DNA from: Sinelater perroti
Taxonomy: Eukaryota; Arthropoda; Insecta; Coleoptera; Elateridae
Direction: 5' to 3'
Assembly: GCA_036346155.1 (NCBI GenBank)
Contig: JARFIY010000046.1
Span: forward strand, 11,471,501 to 11,535,500
DNA: 64,000 nucleotides
Shown piece after piece: positions 24,249-35,935 of this stretch. The position numbers were made by a program, and so were the translations under genes. The first letter of the stretch is position 1, and each line of letters opens with the position of its first letter. The notes below the pieces were generated by a model, which saw nothing but the letters and a program-made list of their open reading frames with translations, had not been told where the DNA came from and did no database searches.

Positions 24249-25020
24249 ACAATAGTGAGCAAAAAATTAAGGTCACATTGAAATTGTGATACATTTTTAG
24301 ACTTTTCAGTTAAACGCTTATATTTGCACTACTACGTGCTTAATCTGTCATATACTGTCACCGTAGCTAGAAATTTTATTAAATAATGTGCATTTGTTTT
24401 ATTTAAAAATTTCCATTTAAGTGTCTGTGTATCGGTATTTAACGTTGATTTCTTTGTGTAAAACATTTTAATTGCACGGTGAAGTGTTTGCAGGGTTTAT
24501 TTAATAGGTCATAATGCCTTTGGACCTTGTTGTTATGTCAAATATTATAGTATTGTTACAAGATGGTCGGGGACAACGTGAAACGGCAAAACTTGGTAAG
24601 AGTCCTTGCACTGTACAAAAAGTGTACCAGCCCTTTGAGGAGACTGGCCTGATAACCAGAAGACCAGGATCCGATCGAAAAAGAGTCACCAATCAACTCC
24701 AAGAAGTTAGAGATGTAAATGTTAGTGAATGGACCGTTAGAAGAAGACTGTGCTATGGGATTGTTTTGTAGAAGGACCGCTACGGGTCCACCGTTGCAAG
24801 ATTGGCTTTTGCCCGAAATAACTAATCATAAAATAATGAAGACTGGAGCAGGGTACTGTTTTTAGATGAGTCTGTTTTGGCCTCACTGGATCAGACAGAC
24901 GTCGACAAGTATGAAGAAGACCCGTAGAAAGATACGCTACAGTTTTTATTGACGAGCGACTTCCGTTTGGCAGTGGGTCGGTTGTGGTTTGGGCGGGATC
25001 TTTTTACAACCACGCAGAGA
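24249..25020 (+). mobile_element. Tc1-like element, 3' truncated
   Basis: The left end begins TACAATAGTGAGCAAAAAAT, similar to known Tc1-type terminal repeats. A transposase start at 24514 reads with RETAKLGKSPCTVQKVYQ (helix-turn-helix), ITRRPGSDRKRVT (linker of the GRPR type) and VSEWTVRRRL. After stops, WSRVLFLDESVLA (24843-24885) carries the first catalytic aspartate. The remaining two catalytic residues and the right terminal repeat are missing, and similarity fades near 25020. The 16 bases ATAGTGAGCAAAAAAT recur at 4877. Confidence 0.6.
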
Positions 25021-25789
25021 GTTGCTTTTCGCAGTAATTTCTTAAGCGGTCTTTTGTCATCGTGCCAGTGCTAGTTATTTCTGTGTCATTTTTTATATTT
25101 TTGTGGAACTCCATTTTTCTTTACAAATAGTTCTGCCTTTAAATTTTTTTATCTTGGTCATTCTATTATTTCTTACTTTTTTTGATTGATCAAAATAGCA
25201 AGATACCTAATACCGAAAAGAAAACGAAATTCCAACCAACCACAAAAGAAATGGCTAGGAAGTTGGGTTTCTATATTCACAGAAACTGGAACGCCATAAA
25301 AATAAAAGAAAAAGAAAAATATATTTAATACTTACTGCTTGGCAACGTTAAGACATCGAAGTAATTAGACAGCACTAACTCAAATCCGGTCTCACTAATT
25401 ATTCAATCAATGAAGTTTTCAGCTAGATTTCTCTTTTCTTGTTTTTCAAACGCCTAGTCAACTTCTTCCGTAGATGATCACTTTTAGTTAACATTAAATT
25501 TTTTATCTGCAGAGCATGTGACGTAAGTTAGTTCATCTGTTCCGAAAAGCACAAACGTTAACTCGGTTGATTAGAAGATTTTATTTTAATCATCTATATT
25601 CTAGTGCACATAAATGCAAATCAATAAAGTGGGCTCTTCTTATAATTCGCCTGATTCTTCACATAATGTCCGCGCGTAGATCATAGGCACATAGACGTCT
25701 AATACTGTAAGCTAGCGAATATTTGTAATCAATTCAGCATAAACGTAAACGGCAATAAGGCGAGGATTAAATCTTCTCTTCTTCTTTTC
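25021..25789. other. AT-rich DNA between transposons
   Basis: Nothing is recognisable as coding or as a repeat. Confidence 0.3.
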
Positions 25790-26082
25790 CTTCTCCCTTA
25801 TGCCCTAAAGCATCGGGTCCTCTAACCACTTCCGGAAGCTGTCCCGGTTGGCTGCCATTCTTTTTACTTCTCTTAGGTGTTTTCCTCTCTGTTCTACCCT
25901 CTTTTCTAAGCTTTGTTCCCATGTTTGTCGTGGCCTTCCTCTGCTTCTTGTTCCCTCTGGCTTTGCTTCTAGAATTCTTCTGGGGTCTCTATTTCTTGAC
26001 ATCCTCACTATGTGCCCATACCACTGTAATTGTCTCTTCTCTACCCCTTGTATTAGCGGTTGCTGACCTACTTCTTCTCTGG

Positions 26083-26631
26083 TTATTGTATTTGGTATGC
26101 GATTTCTTTTTGTTCTACCACTAGTCTTCTTAGATATTTCATTTCACTCGCCGTAATTTTGCTTCTGGTTTTATCTTGTATTGTCCAGCTCTCCGCCCCA
26201 TACGTTAATTCTGGTGTATATATGCTTTTGTATACCCTAAGCTTTGTTTGCATGCTTACTTCTTTTTTCGCTATTATTGATGTGTTAATCGCATAATATA
26301 CTTTACTTGCTTTATCTCTTCTATTCAGAATCTTCTGTTCTATCGTGCCAGTTTTATTTATTATCATTCCTAAATATTCATAGTTATTGACCCATTCTAG
26401 TTCTTCCTCATTGCATATTATTCTTGTGTTTTCGGTTGTATCATTTTTCTCGATTTTCATAATTTTAGTCTTGTTTGTGTTTATTTTCATACCTCTTCTT
26501 TCTATCGCTCTATTCCATTTGTTTATTGCTAGTTGTAGTTTTCTAGTTGAGTCTGCTAGAAGCACGATGTCGTCTGCATATATGAGGCATTGTATATATA
26601 TGGGCTCTAAATTCCAATTTCCTACCTTCAA
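26083..26631 (-). pseudogene. LINE reverse transcriptase, motif C to thumb
   Basis: About 180 codons contain LIYADDIVLLADSTRKLQ (catalytic aspartate pair intact), MKINTNKTKIMKI, ELEWVNNYEYLGMIINKTGT and TYGAESWTIQDKTRSKITAS. The frame is lost at about 26083 and the C-terminal tail continues in another frame at 25805-26008. Confidence 0.75.
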
Positions 26632-26728
26632 TTGAATCTTGGTTCTTTGCTTCCTGAATAATCTGATTCATTACTATTAGGAACAGTAGGGGCTCAGTGA
26701 GTCTCCTTGTTTGATCCCCGTTTCCATT

Positions 26729-27448
26729 TCAAAGCTTTGAGATTCTTTCCTTTAATTCGCACTCTTCCTTTTGCATTAACGTATACTCTTTTATGGCCTG
26801 TTGTAGTGGGTATGATACATTTAGTTCTGCTAGCGCATTCCATATTGTTTGTTTGGGTACTGTGTCAAATGCTGATTTTATATCTATGAATGATAGATAC
26901 AAAGGGTTTCCCCTTTCTAATCTCTTTTCTGTAACTGTTCTTAGTACAAAGATATGATCTTGTGTTTGCCTCTGTGGCCTGTAAGCGGCTTGTTCTTCAC
27001 ATAGTTTTTCTTCAACTTCTTCTCGTAATCTTCTTTCTAGTATTCTTGAATATATCTTCTGTACTATTGAAGAAAGGCATATTGCCCTGTAGTTGCCGCA
27101 ATCGTTTGTATCTCCCTTCTTGTGTATAGGTACCACTATGTTTTCTTCCCAGTCATCTGGTATTTTTTCCCCTTTCCAGGCTAGTTGACATATCTCTTTT
27201 ATCCACTTTAATATTCTATCTCCCCCATTCTTTATCATTTCTGGAGTTATGCCATCTCTACCTACTGCTTTTCCTTGTTTAATATGTTTTACGGCTTCTA
27301 TCACCTCTTCTATTTCTATGTCTATTTCTTCTTCTTCTTCTTGAACTGTTCCTCTTCTCTCTCTGCCCCGGATATTATCATTTTTTTTAAATATGTTGTT
27401 GTAATACTCTCTCCATGCCTCCAAGATTCTTCCTTCTTCTGTTTCCAC
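26729..27448 (-). pseudogene. LINE reverse transcriptase, palm N-terminal half
   Basis: About 240 codons are open. They include IKQGKAVGRDGITPEMIKNG (finger), WEENIVVPIHKKGD, NYRAICLSSIVQKIYSRIL, AAYRPQRQTQDHIFVLRTVT and FIDIKSAFDTVPKQTIW with the first catalytic aspartate. The frame breaks just before motif B; the next part (GIKQGDSLSP-like) is split over two frames near 26640-26720. It is part of the minus-strand LINE. Confidence 0.75.
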
Positions 27449-28023
27449 TATGCCTTTGTTGTTCCTTATACTCCATACTTGCTTTCCATATTTCCCTCTT
27501 AGCCCTCTGATTACTTTCCATTATCTTCGTTATCTTCGTTGAATTTCGTCTCTAGTTCTTTTCCGAATTCCTCCCAAGTTTCTTGTTTTGCTCTATGTAC
27601 CGCTTCTTTGGCTTCATTTCTTTTATTTATATAGTGTTGTTTATCGCAATCTTTCTTACTTTGTATATACCTTTTCCAAGCTTTCTTTTTGATCTTTACT
27701 TTATCTTTTACTTCTTCGTTCCACCACCGGGTTCTTTTTGATCTCCTTTACTGTTACCTTTCCGCAGGTCTTTACTGCCTGTTCCACTATTTCTGTTTTA
27801 GTATTGTCCACTTCTTTTCCATGGGCCATTGGTTTCCTTCTTCTGATTCTTTCACTTCCCATCCTTCTAAGGTGTCTTCTAATCTGTTTTGAATTCTTTT
27901 GCTTTTCTGGTTTTCTTAATACTGATATTTTTATTTTCTGATATTCTCTTTGTTTCCTGGGTTCCCTGCTATAAAATCTGGTGTCTGTTATTAGCAGTCT
28001 GTGGTCTGTATGCAGTTCGCCCC

Positions 28024-28647
28024 TTATACTTTTACATCTGTTATGGCATATTTCGCTTCTCTGTTGTATGTTATATAGTCGTTAATGCTTTTCGCTTCTC
28101 TTCCTGCTGCCTCAAAAGTAATTTTGTGTATTATCTTATGGTTAAAGTGGCTGTTTCCGATTAACAGTTGATTGGTAACACAAAAGTCTGTCATTCTTCT
28201 TCCGTTATTATTTATGGTAGATTCTCCTCCATATTTACCTATCGTGCCATATCCTATATCTTGTCTATTTCCTATTCTGGCATTCCAGTCTCCATTTATT
28301 AATATGTGTCTGCTTCTTTCTCTCCCTTTATCTATTTGTACTTGGAGTTCTTCGTAGAATGTCTCTTTCTCGTCTTCTGCGGAGTTTTCTGTAGGGGCGT
28401 AGATCTGTATTATGGTTATTTCTTCTTGCAGTTTTAGGTCTACATATAATATCCTTGCATTTACCGCTTCCCATTGTTTTACTTGTTGGGCCATCTGTGT
28501 AGTTAGGATTATTCCTACGCCCTCTTTAGCTCGTCCTGCTGATCCTGAGTATATAAGCTGGTAACCTTGATCTAATAGTTGTCTTCCGTTTCCTTTCTTC
28601 TTTATTTCACTTATACCTAGCATCTCCATATTATTATATTTGGCCAT
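28024..28647 (-). pseudogene. LINE AP endonuclease domain
   Basis: About 208 codons of endonuclease with MLGISEIKKKGNG (catalytic glutamate), GVGIILTTQMA, IIQIYAPTENSAEDEK, LINGDWNARIGNRQ and a late SINDYIT region (usually DYI or DHR). The frame is also open upstream to about 28790 without an ATG, so the natural start is not visible. Confidence 0.75.
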
Positions 28648-28980
28648 TTCTTCTATTATTTCTACTTCCTTTCCGTTTATACCGTTTACATTCCACGTTC
28701 CAATTCTTATCCGTGATTCGCGCCGAGTCCGTTTCCCAGTTTTCCGTCCATTACCGAGGCGATTGTTTGTTCTCTGAATCTGTTTACCTTGTGCGGGTGA
28801 TTAGCCGAGCCACAAGGGCCCCGTTACCTCGGGACAACTGGTATCAGGTTATACGGGGGTATAACCTGGGTCGCCAGAGCCTCGTCTGTTATCTAACAGG
28901 AGGTACCACGTGTAGGTGAGGTTGGCATTTGGGTGTCTAGATGTTGGCGCCACCCCTTACCCCCCAAGATTAAATCAAAA

Positions 28981-29312
28981 AAGACAAATAACGTTTCTGT
29001 CGAATAGGCGATAAGAGATTCGAGATCTACCGAAACTATATTTGTTAATAACCACGTTTATGATAGCTGCATGACGTAGAAGTCTCAAAATAGCTGACTA
29101 GAAAACCCCAAATTGCTGACCAAGTTCTGCCTATGTTTTATAATACTGACATCTTTTATCAATGATATTTTAGATATTGATGAATAAGAGAGTTTCTACG
29201 AACTGGCATGATTATGATAAACAACTGAGTTAACAAAAAAAAATGGGAAAACAACTCAATATTGTAAATAAATGTAAAAAAGTTGAATCGGTGCAGAATG
29301 ATCATCGTTAAA
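28981..29312. other. Unassigned DNA between two elements
   Basis: No gene or repeat is recognised between the leader of the minus-strand LINE and the left foldback arm. Confidence 0.3.
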
Positions 29313-29445
29313 GGACATTGGAGCACGGCCACTAAAGCGCGAGGACATTGAAACGCGAGGATATCAAAGCGTGAAATATAAAATTACATAATGAAGCAAT
29401 ATTAAGAATGATAAAAGCAAAATTTAAAGCTTTTAACCATTAGTA
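29313..29445 (+). repeat. Left arm of the foldback element
   Basis: Four tandem units are visible: GGACATTGGAGCAC, GGCCACTAAAGCGC, GAGGACATTGAAACGC and GAGGATATCAAAGCGT. A unique part ending in TTTTAACCATTAGTA follows. The right arm has seven units and the same unique part in inverted orientation. Confidence 0.75.
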
Positions 29446-29775
29446 ACGTGCGATCAAAAATAAAATGCCTCTAGTCACTTCTTACTGTTTAATAAATTCT
29501 AAATTTAATTACTAAAATAGGTAGAAGAAAATACGCATTTCCAGTGAAAAAAATTTATTATAAACAAAAAAAAATTTTAATACATATAGGTACACAGTTA
29601 AAACATTTTTTAGTTATGCTGCCATTTCGTAACTGTGGGCAATTGCTTTAAATATTCTACAAAAGTACGAATAGTAGTATATTCAGTTACAATGTTTTTA
29701 ATCCTAATATCTACTTTAACGTACTTTTTAAGTTTATGAGAAAGTTCAAGTTCTGCCCTTAATGTTTCATAAAAT

Positions 29776-29786
29776 ACACTGCAACT
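29776..29786 (+). repeat. Target-site duplication of the Jockey element (3' side)
   Basis: ACACTGCAACT is repeated exactly at 33345-33355. It abuts the T run that corresponds to the poly(A) tail of the minus-strand Jockey element. Confidence 0.75.
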
Positions 29787-29915
29787 TTTTTTTTATAGTT
29801 TATTTGCAGATTGACAATCAGAACCATTTTACATAATAAACATATAATAAGGTCCTATGAGCTAATGAGATGACGATTGTGACGTGAGGGGAGTCCATCC
29901 ATCAATGTTATCCCG

Positions 29916-31890
29916 TTAGTTTCTTCTTAGATCAATGGGCCACGTTTTTTGTAGTCGTCTAGGAGGTGGATCATGTTGCAGGCTGGATGCCAGGACATTG
30001 GGATGAACTTGAAGTCGCAGGAAATGGTTGTTGCTTCTTTTAGTACGTTCTTCTACTACTGTTGGCATTTCCAGGTCGGTATGCAGAGTGTCGTTGCTAA
30101 CATACCAGGGAGCATTGGCTAACATTCTCAGTGTTTTGGATTGCATGCGTTGGATTATGTTTACATTTGACTTGCAGGAGCATCCCCACAGCTCGATGCC
30201 ATAGGTCCAGATAGGTTTAATTATTATTTTATAAAGTAGAATCTTATTTTCTAAAGATAGACACGATTTCCTACTAAGTGACCAGTACATTTTTTTAAGT
30301 CGTAGATCAACTTCCTTTCGTTTCTTTAATATATGCAGTTTCCAGGTGAGTCTTTTGTCTAAATGAAGACCCATGTAGCGGGCTTCATTTGCTTGAGGAA
30401 TTGATATATTATTTAGATGCACCGGCGGGCATTCCAAGCGATTTAGGGTAAAATTTACCTGGGTGCATTTGGCTTAGTTCACTTGGATTCTCCATTTGTT
30501 TAGCCAGGTTTGTAAGAGGGACAGATGATGTTGCAAGTTTAAGGAGGCTGTTTGAGGATTGGTATGATGAGAGAGAAGGACTGTATCGTCAGCGAAGGTG
30601 CTTATAGTTGTAGCTACTGTTGTAGGTATGTCTGCCGTGTACAATGTATATAGAAGAGATCCAATAACGCTGCCTTGTGGTACTCCGGAGTTGATTGAAT
30701 GAATGGCAGAATATTCTAGGCCATACTTTATCTGGAAGTATCGATTTGATAAATAGGATTTTATAAGTAAATAATATTCACTTGGAAGGTGTAATTTGAG
30801 TTTGTATAAGAGCCCCTTATGCCATACTTTATCGAACGCCTGTTGTATATCAATAAATACTGCTGGACAGTAAGATTTAGATAAGAGTCCAGTGCTGTGT
30901 TGATCATATTTACGACGCGATGGCATTGCTGAATGGTAGAATGATACTTTCTGAACCCAACCTGGTGATCCGAGATGCAGTTTTCCAATATATCTGTTTC
31001 ATGTATTCTCCTGACTAAAAGTTTTTCTAACAGTATAGAATCTTGGGGCAGTAAGCTTATTGGACGGTAAGATGTAATTTCCTCAGCAGGTTTACCTGGT
31101 TTTGGTATGAGAATTATCTGTGCGAATTTAAGTGGTAACGGCCAATAATGGAGACGTAAGATAGAATTGAAAAGGTTCCTTAGAAACACCAGACCGACTC
31201 TAGGTAATTCAGCAAGCACTTTGCCCGATATTAGTTCGTACCCTGGTGCTTTTTTATGGTTCAGATAATGAATTTCTTCTTCCAACTCTGCACAGGTGAA
31301 TCTCTTGATAGGTAGCGACAGTTGCAATGGTATGTCCAAGAAGCTGTTTACTGTATCATCAGCATCATCTGAGTAGAGCGTAAAAACATTAGCAAAGTGT
31401 CGTGCAAATAAGTCTGCCTTTTCCTGATCTGTTCTAGCCCACTCGTTATTTGTTTTTCTTAGTGGGGGATTTGTTTTTTGTGGCCGTTTGTTTGCTTTAG
31501 CGATTTTCCAAATACTATTATCTGTTCTTGATAATGTAGTTAGATAGTGGTTAAAAGTTTTCTGCCTTATCATGTGTAATTGGTTCTTTAAGGTATTTGC
31601 TAATCTATTATACACTGTTTTGTCAGCTGGATGTTGTGTTCTATGCCATCTAGCTCTCACTCTTCGCTTCTGTCGAACTAATTCAAGTATGTCATTAGGA
31701 ATATTTATATCTCTTTGAACGCTGTTTGTGATCGTAGGTGTGGATTTCCACGCTGCATTTTGCAGAGTAGTGATAAAGTGATCAGTAGCTTGCTCTAATT
31801 CCTGGGGAGTTTTTAAACTAATATTTGATTGTAGGGTTTCTTGAAGAATGGCTCTGTATGAGTCCCAATCTGTTTTATTGTTATAAAGTT
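29916..31890 (-). pseudogene. Jockey reverse transcriptase
   Basis: The linker and RT fingers occupy 31660-31000 (SIWKIAKANKRPQ, KKAPGYELISGKVLAELP, SYRPISLLPQDSILLEKLL, HQVGFRKYHSTIQQCHRVV). A frame change near 30920 leads into CPAVFIDIQQAFDKVWHKG (motif A), SGVPQGSVIGSLLYTLYTAD (motif B) and STFADDTVLLSHH (motif C, about 30575-30600), all catalytic residues kept. After a stop at about 30475 the thumb and C terminus follow (YMGLHLDKRLTWK, RMLANAPWYVSNDTLHTDL). The C-terminal YVSN and H-D-L residues are diagnostic for the Jockey clade. There are two frame breaks or stops. Confidence 0.85.
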
Positions 31891-31899
31891 ATAAGAACT

Positions 31900-33162
31900 T
31901 TTGTAAGATTGTGTCTTGACTTTTGGCTTGTACAGTGTCACCTTGTACTACTTGGCTGTACGTTGAGGGTGTTAACTTTGAGTGTTGTCTATTGTTACTG
32001 GGTGTTTTGAATTGATAAACCTATTTTGAGTCTGTGTGTCTGGTTTCAGTCTGTTTTGTAATTCTTTGTGTACTGTACAGCCTCTATAGTTGGAGGGATG
32101 ATCACCGCCATATAAAGCACATTTAGCCGGCAAATCTTTTGATTTCTTGCATGTCTTAGTGTCATGCGGTCCTCCACATTTAACGCAACCATAGGGACGG
32201 TTACAGTAGGCTTTGGTATGGTTATATTGTTGACATCTCGTACACTGGACAATTGATGTATTTTTACGTGGCGGCTCCACTTTTAAAACGTGATTATTTA
32301 AGAATTTAAGATTGTAAATGTCTTTATTGTTTTCAGGAGGTTCCAAGTCTACAAAAAACATTGGTAAGGGTAATTTTGTAATTCTGTGTTTGATGTTTGT
32401 TACAGCTCTTACTTTGAAACCTTTCTCTTCCAGCGATTCTGATATTTCGGTAGATTGTATAGTAGGATGGAGGTTACGAATGACAACTCTATAAGCTTTA
32501 TTTTCTCTCATCTGATAAGTGTGGTAAATTATACCTGATTCCTTCATGAAACTAACTTACGGTATGTGTCTGGAGTATTTGCACTTAGCTTAACTATATT
32601 ATCAGCCATTGCTTTTGTTTTATATTGTTCTATTTCAGCAACAGCTGTTAGAGCATTTATCATTTTATTATAATCTGTAACTCCATGTACAAATATCATA
32701 TCTTAGTTGAACAACGTACGTCAGTAATATCTCATTAGGCTATCAGAATATCTATTATTGTGTGACATGTACTGCTTTATTTTGTGCTGATTGTTTTGTT
32801 ATTCTTTTCCTTTTTCTGTTTTGTACACATTGCCATTCTTTATTGGGCATTGTATTCCATTCCAGTTCACTATCACTATCGGGTGTATTTATTCTGTTTG
32901 ATAAATTATTTGTCGGTATGTTATTTAGTTGCATTGATGTAAAAGTATGATTAGTTTGTGTATTCATTTGAGACTGTAAATTTGGGATCTGCACATTTGG
33001 CACATATGTCAAGTTGTTATGTAAATAAGGAGTATTGATAATAGGAAATTGGGGATTTCCCTGGCTATCAATCGGGGCGAAGCTATTATTTGATTGAGAT
33101 GCTAGCTGCTGTGTTAATTGCGTTGACGGAATATATAAATTGTTATTGCTGTTGCTTGCCAT
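31900..33162 (-). pseudogene. Jockey ORF1 (Gag-like RNA-binding protein)
   Basis: The N-terminal part (33162-32755) is an asparagine- and glutamine-rich, low-complexity region. After a frame break at about 32550-32750 the conserved part follows: YRVVIRNLHPTIQSTEI, LPLPMFFVDLEPPENNKDIY and zinc knuckles CTRCQQYNHTKAYC and CVKCGGPHDTKTC. A third knuckle, CALYGGDHPSNYRGC, has lost its second cysteine (now tyrosine). The protein normally coats the element RNA. It is part of the delimited insertion 29787-33344. Confidence 0.8.
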
Positions 33163-33344
33163 TTTAGTAGCATGTGGCTTGGTTTCATATAACTATTGTA
33201 CGAAATGTGAGTTTATAATTATTATACTTCACTCAGATTAAACCTGCGTATTGCTGACCTAAGATCAGCGATAACCGCGTTACACACTTTCACTATTATC
33301 GCTCAGCACACGTCTTAACGGTATGAAAGTCAAGCGCGGACTTC

Positions 33345-33355
33345 ACACTGCAACT
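33345..33355 (+). repeat. Target-site duplication of the Jockey element (5' side)
   Basis: ACACTGCAACT, identical to 29776-29786, at the 5' boundary of the minus-strand Jockey insertion. Confidence 0.75.
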
Positions 33356-33932
33356 ACATTGATTTTTTTAATGTATCAATAAACAAGGGGTTGCCCACCA
33401 AAAGATATTTTTGATGTCCTAGGCTGACAATTTTTCACCCTCCTTCCCTCAAAATTTTGCAAGGTGGGAACGTATAAATTTTTAATTGGATCGACTTTTC
33501 CTGGATGAGACGTGGAACAATTTAATTTGGCGCCCATTCATAATGGACGTAAGAGGTACATAAAACGTAAAGTTGAACGAATGGAAAGCTTATGCGTTTG
33601 TTCCTAATACACTCTTGTAATTTTTACGTTAAACTTTTATACGTAAGAAAATGGTTCAATTTTATGTATTTCTTACATTTATTTGCCGTAACTTTTAATT
33701 TTTCCCTAGATTAACATTAGGAGCAGTAGCGAAATGTTTGTTTTGATTCTGAAACTGCATAACCTAACCTTAGTATTGTCGACATTTTGGCTTCGTTCTC
33801 GCAACAAATAGGGAGCTATTAACTAACTTAGTAAATATGCATTTATTCCTACACCATAAAAGGGATAACAGGTACAAAGGCAGCCCCAACCCTCCGGATG
33901 AACGAGAGCGGCTCCGACGTGCGTGCACGATC

Positions 33933-34117
33933 GCACAGACCTCGTGTAAATTAAGCGCTCAGAGCACGGAACGCCAAATTTCATATCAGCCGTTTTTTTT
34001 TACTTTTCGTTCAAATGTATAGGCTGTCTTTGTTTACTACGCACGGACCTCCTAGTGTAAATCAAGACGCAGAGAACACCACATTGTTTTGTTTACTTTC
34101 TGCTTAAAAGTATAGAT
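33933..34117 (+). repeat. Diverged tandem duplication, unit about 108 bases
   Basis: GCACAGACCTCGTGTAAATT at 33933 is echoed by GCACGGACCTCCTAGTGTAA at 34041. Both are followed by a CAGAGAA/CAGAGCA word, TTTACTTT and then AAGTATAGAT or AATGTATAGG. The second unit is shorter. It lies inside the MULE-type element, beyond the transposase end. Confidence 0.45.
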
Positions 34118-34184
34118 AGATTTCCATATTGTCAGATGGTCTATCGATAATTTACACTACAGTTTCTGGCGCGCGGCTTCTGCA

Positions 34185-35240
34185 TGATTATTGGTACGAT
34201 CAGTTTCGAATGTGACTGTCATAGAATGACCATATCTCAGAATGAAATAAAGAACGCCGCCGCCCATTCACTCTGCGATTGCGAAGCCCGCTATAATTGT
34301 CATCGAACCATTATAGGAGTTCTTATAATTCGTTTGGGAGCGCCGCCGAAAATTCGTCTAAATCAGCGATGGGTACAAAAGCCAATGCCGATACTATCCT
34401 GACGTTCACGGCAAATTCTGCGTCATTGTTACATCTCCAAAACAGATGGTAATCTCCCAGTTCTTTTTTTATATTTTTCGTCAAATGAAAGAAACATCCC
34501 AATATTTTGGCGCCTGAGAAAGCTTCTTTAAATAAATTTATTTCCGCCAGCTCATAATGTACCGATATTCTTTTTGGCTGCAGTCTAAAGTCTAAATCTT
34601 TTACTAGTCGACCACAAACTTATATGTTGCTTGTTGTTTATTCAAGAACCGCATACAATACAAGATAGACAACTTCATATTTTTTCGTAATATGGTGTTC
34701 ACTCTATGTTCCGTCTATGAACCAATGCTCAGATTCACTCAAGATCTAAAAAACATTATACATAGGTTACAAGTAGCAAAACTTTATTTGAAATGCAATA
34801 AATATATGAGCAAATTAATTAAGAAAAAAGTAAGTGAGCTTTGAAAATTATTAATGTTAGAGTAAATCAATTCTATTCCATTATATTTTGTAATATATGT
34901 AATAGATACATATTTAAACATAAAAATACTAGGTACCACATACCTTTAAACTGTTTTTCCGTCCACATATTAATATTCGGCTTGATACTTTATTGTCAGC
35001 CAGTAAAAATTTGTCTATTTGTCCGTTAGGGCATTTGTACATCTTATAAGATTCCGGAATTATTATATCTTCCAATCCTTGAGGCACTGCAGGAGCGGCA
35101 TTAATTTGCTTTGGCTTCCTCTTTAGAATTTTCTTGGCAACGTCACTTGAATACTGGATACTATACCATCATTTTGAATGATACAATGATTGATAATTTG
35201 CAAAGTTGTCTCCATAATTTTTTTAGCTCGACTTTTAATC
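34185..35240 (-). pseudogene. MULE-superfamily transposase
   Basis: From 35240 the minus strand reads an N-terminal region, then AKKILKRKPKQINAAPAVPQ, IIIPESYKMYKCPNGQ, FLLADNKVSSRILICGRKNS, a disrupted stretch, and SEHWFIDGT (first catalytic aspartate, about 34710-34740). It continues LAEINLFKEAFSGAKILGCF and FHLTKNIKKELGDYHLFWR (C-x-H motif region), and FAVNVRIVSALAFVPIADLD. This order is that of MULE (Mutator-like) transposases found with FLYWCH-type proteins in insects. The second acidic site appears as VHYELAE where relatives have an aspartate, so a catalytic residue is probably lost. Stops and a spacer of about 180 bases within the domain confirm that it is dead. Confidence 0.65.
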
Positions 35241-35935
35241 TCATTTACTACAACACTAACTGTAATTGCAACGGCACAACTGTCGTGAGCGTATTAGTTC
35301 ACTCTTTACAAAAAAAAATTTAACAGTAGCGTGCAATTGTACTTTGCAAGATTTGATTAAGCATCTCAAAAAAAAATTTTTTTGTTTTACAGGCACTGTT
35401 TTGATCGAATCGATACATATAACCATCTAAACAAAGTTTTCCTTTACCTTTCGGGATAAAACACTATCGCACTCTATCTTCACGAGAAAAAATGCCGCGT
35501 AACTAAAGCTTGGGGAACAAGTTAACTATTGCAAAGATAAATTAAAACTGAAAACTTAATAAACATATTGCACTCTAAAAGAATTTTACAGTAGAGAGCA
35601 TTTCCATATTATGACAAATTTATTGGTTAATCATTAAATAGCGGGGAATTTAGGGGGTTGTTCTCTCACTAACTGTAATCTTCCACGTACCCTTATTAAG
35701 TGATTTTACAAAAATCCGGCGCATTGTAGATAAATAATGGCTTTTAAATTACACATTAATGTACATTACTTTTGAGAAGGACTTTACACTATGTAATTAT
35801 CTAACGAAACATCATTGTGGGGCTATCCAACTAATGAAGAAACAGCTAACAGTTTGTAACTGAATCAAACAAATAAAGGCCGCAAGGCTAAGAATGCCTT
35901 AAACCACATGACATACATACATATGTATATATATA

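Larger units (their letters stand above)
25790..28980 (-). mobile_element. Long LINE: AP endonuclease, RT and arginine-rich tail
   Basis: Read on the minus strand from 28980, a GC-rich leader is followed by RIGTWNVNGINGKEVEII (about 28705-28650) and the endonuclease to about 28020 (GISEIKKKGNG, IIQIYAPTENS, INGDWNARIG). The linker lies at 28020-27450. RT motifs are NYRAICLSSIVQKIYSRILE, FIDIKSAFDTVP (motif A, 26860-26895) and LIYADDIVLLADS (motif C, about 26550-26590), then YGAESWTIQDKTRSK, and at 26008-25805 RRILEAKPEGTRSRGRPRQT. A GAA-rich tail closes it at about 25775-25800. Frame changes occur near 26700, 26080 and 27500-28020. The exact clade is not certain; Jockey is excluded by the endings. 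Confidence 0.8.
29787..33344 (-). mobile_element. Jockey-clade LINE with endonuclease deleted
   Basis: An 11-base direct repeat (29776-29786 and 33345-33355) and a short poly(A) tail (T run from about 29786) delimit this insertion precisely. In transcription order it has a leader (33344-33163), ORF1 (33162 to about 31900) and the reverse transcriptase (31890-29916). The ORF1 tail TYSQVVQGDTVQAKSQDTIL is joined within a few codons to KTDWDSYRAILQETLQSNIS, which in intact relatives lies after the AP endonuclease, so nearly the whole endonuclease is gone. Such a copy could only have moved with enzymes from another element, or lost the domain after insertion. Confidence 0.85.
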
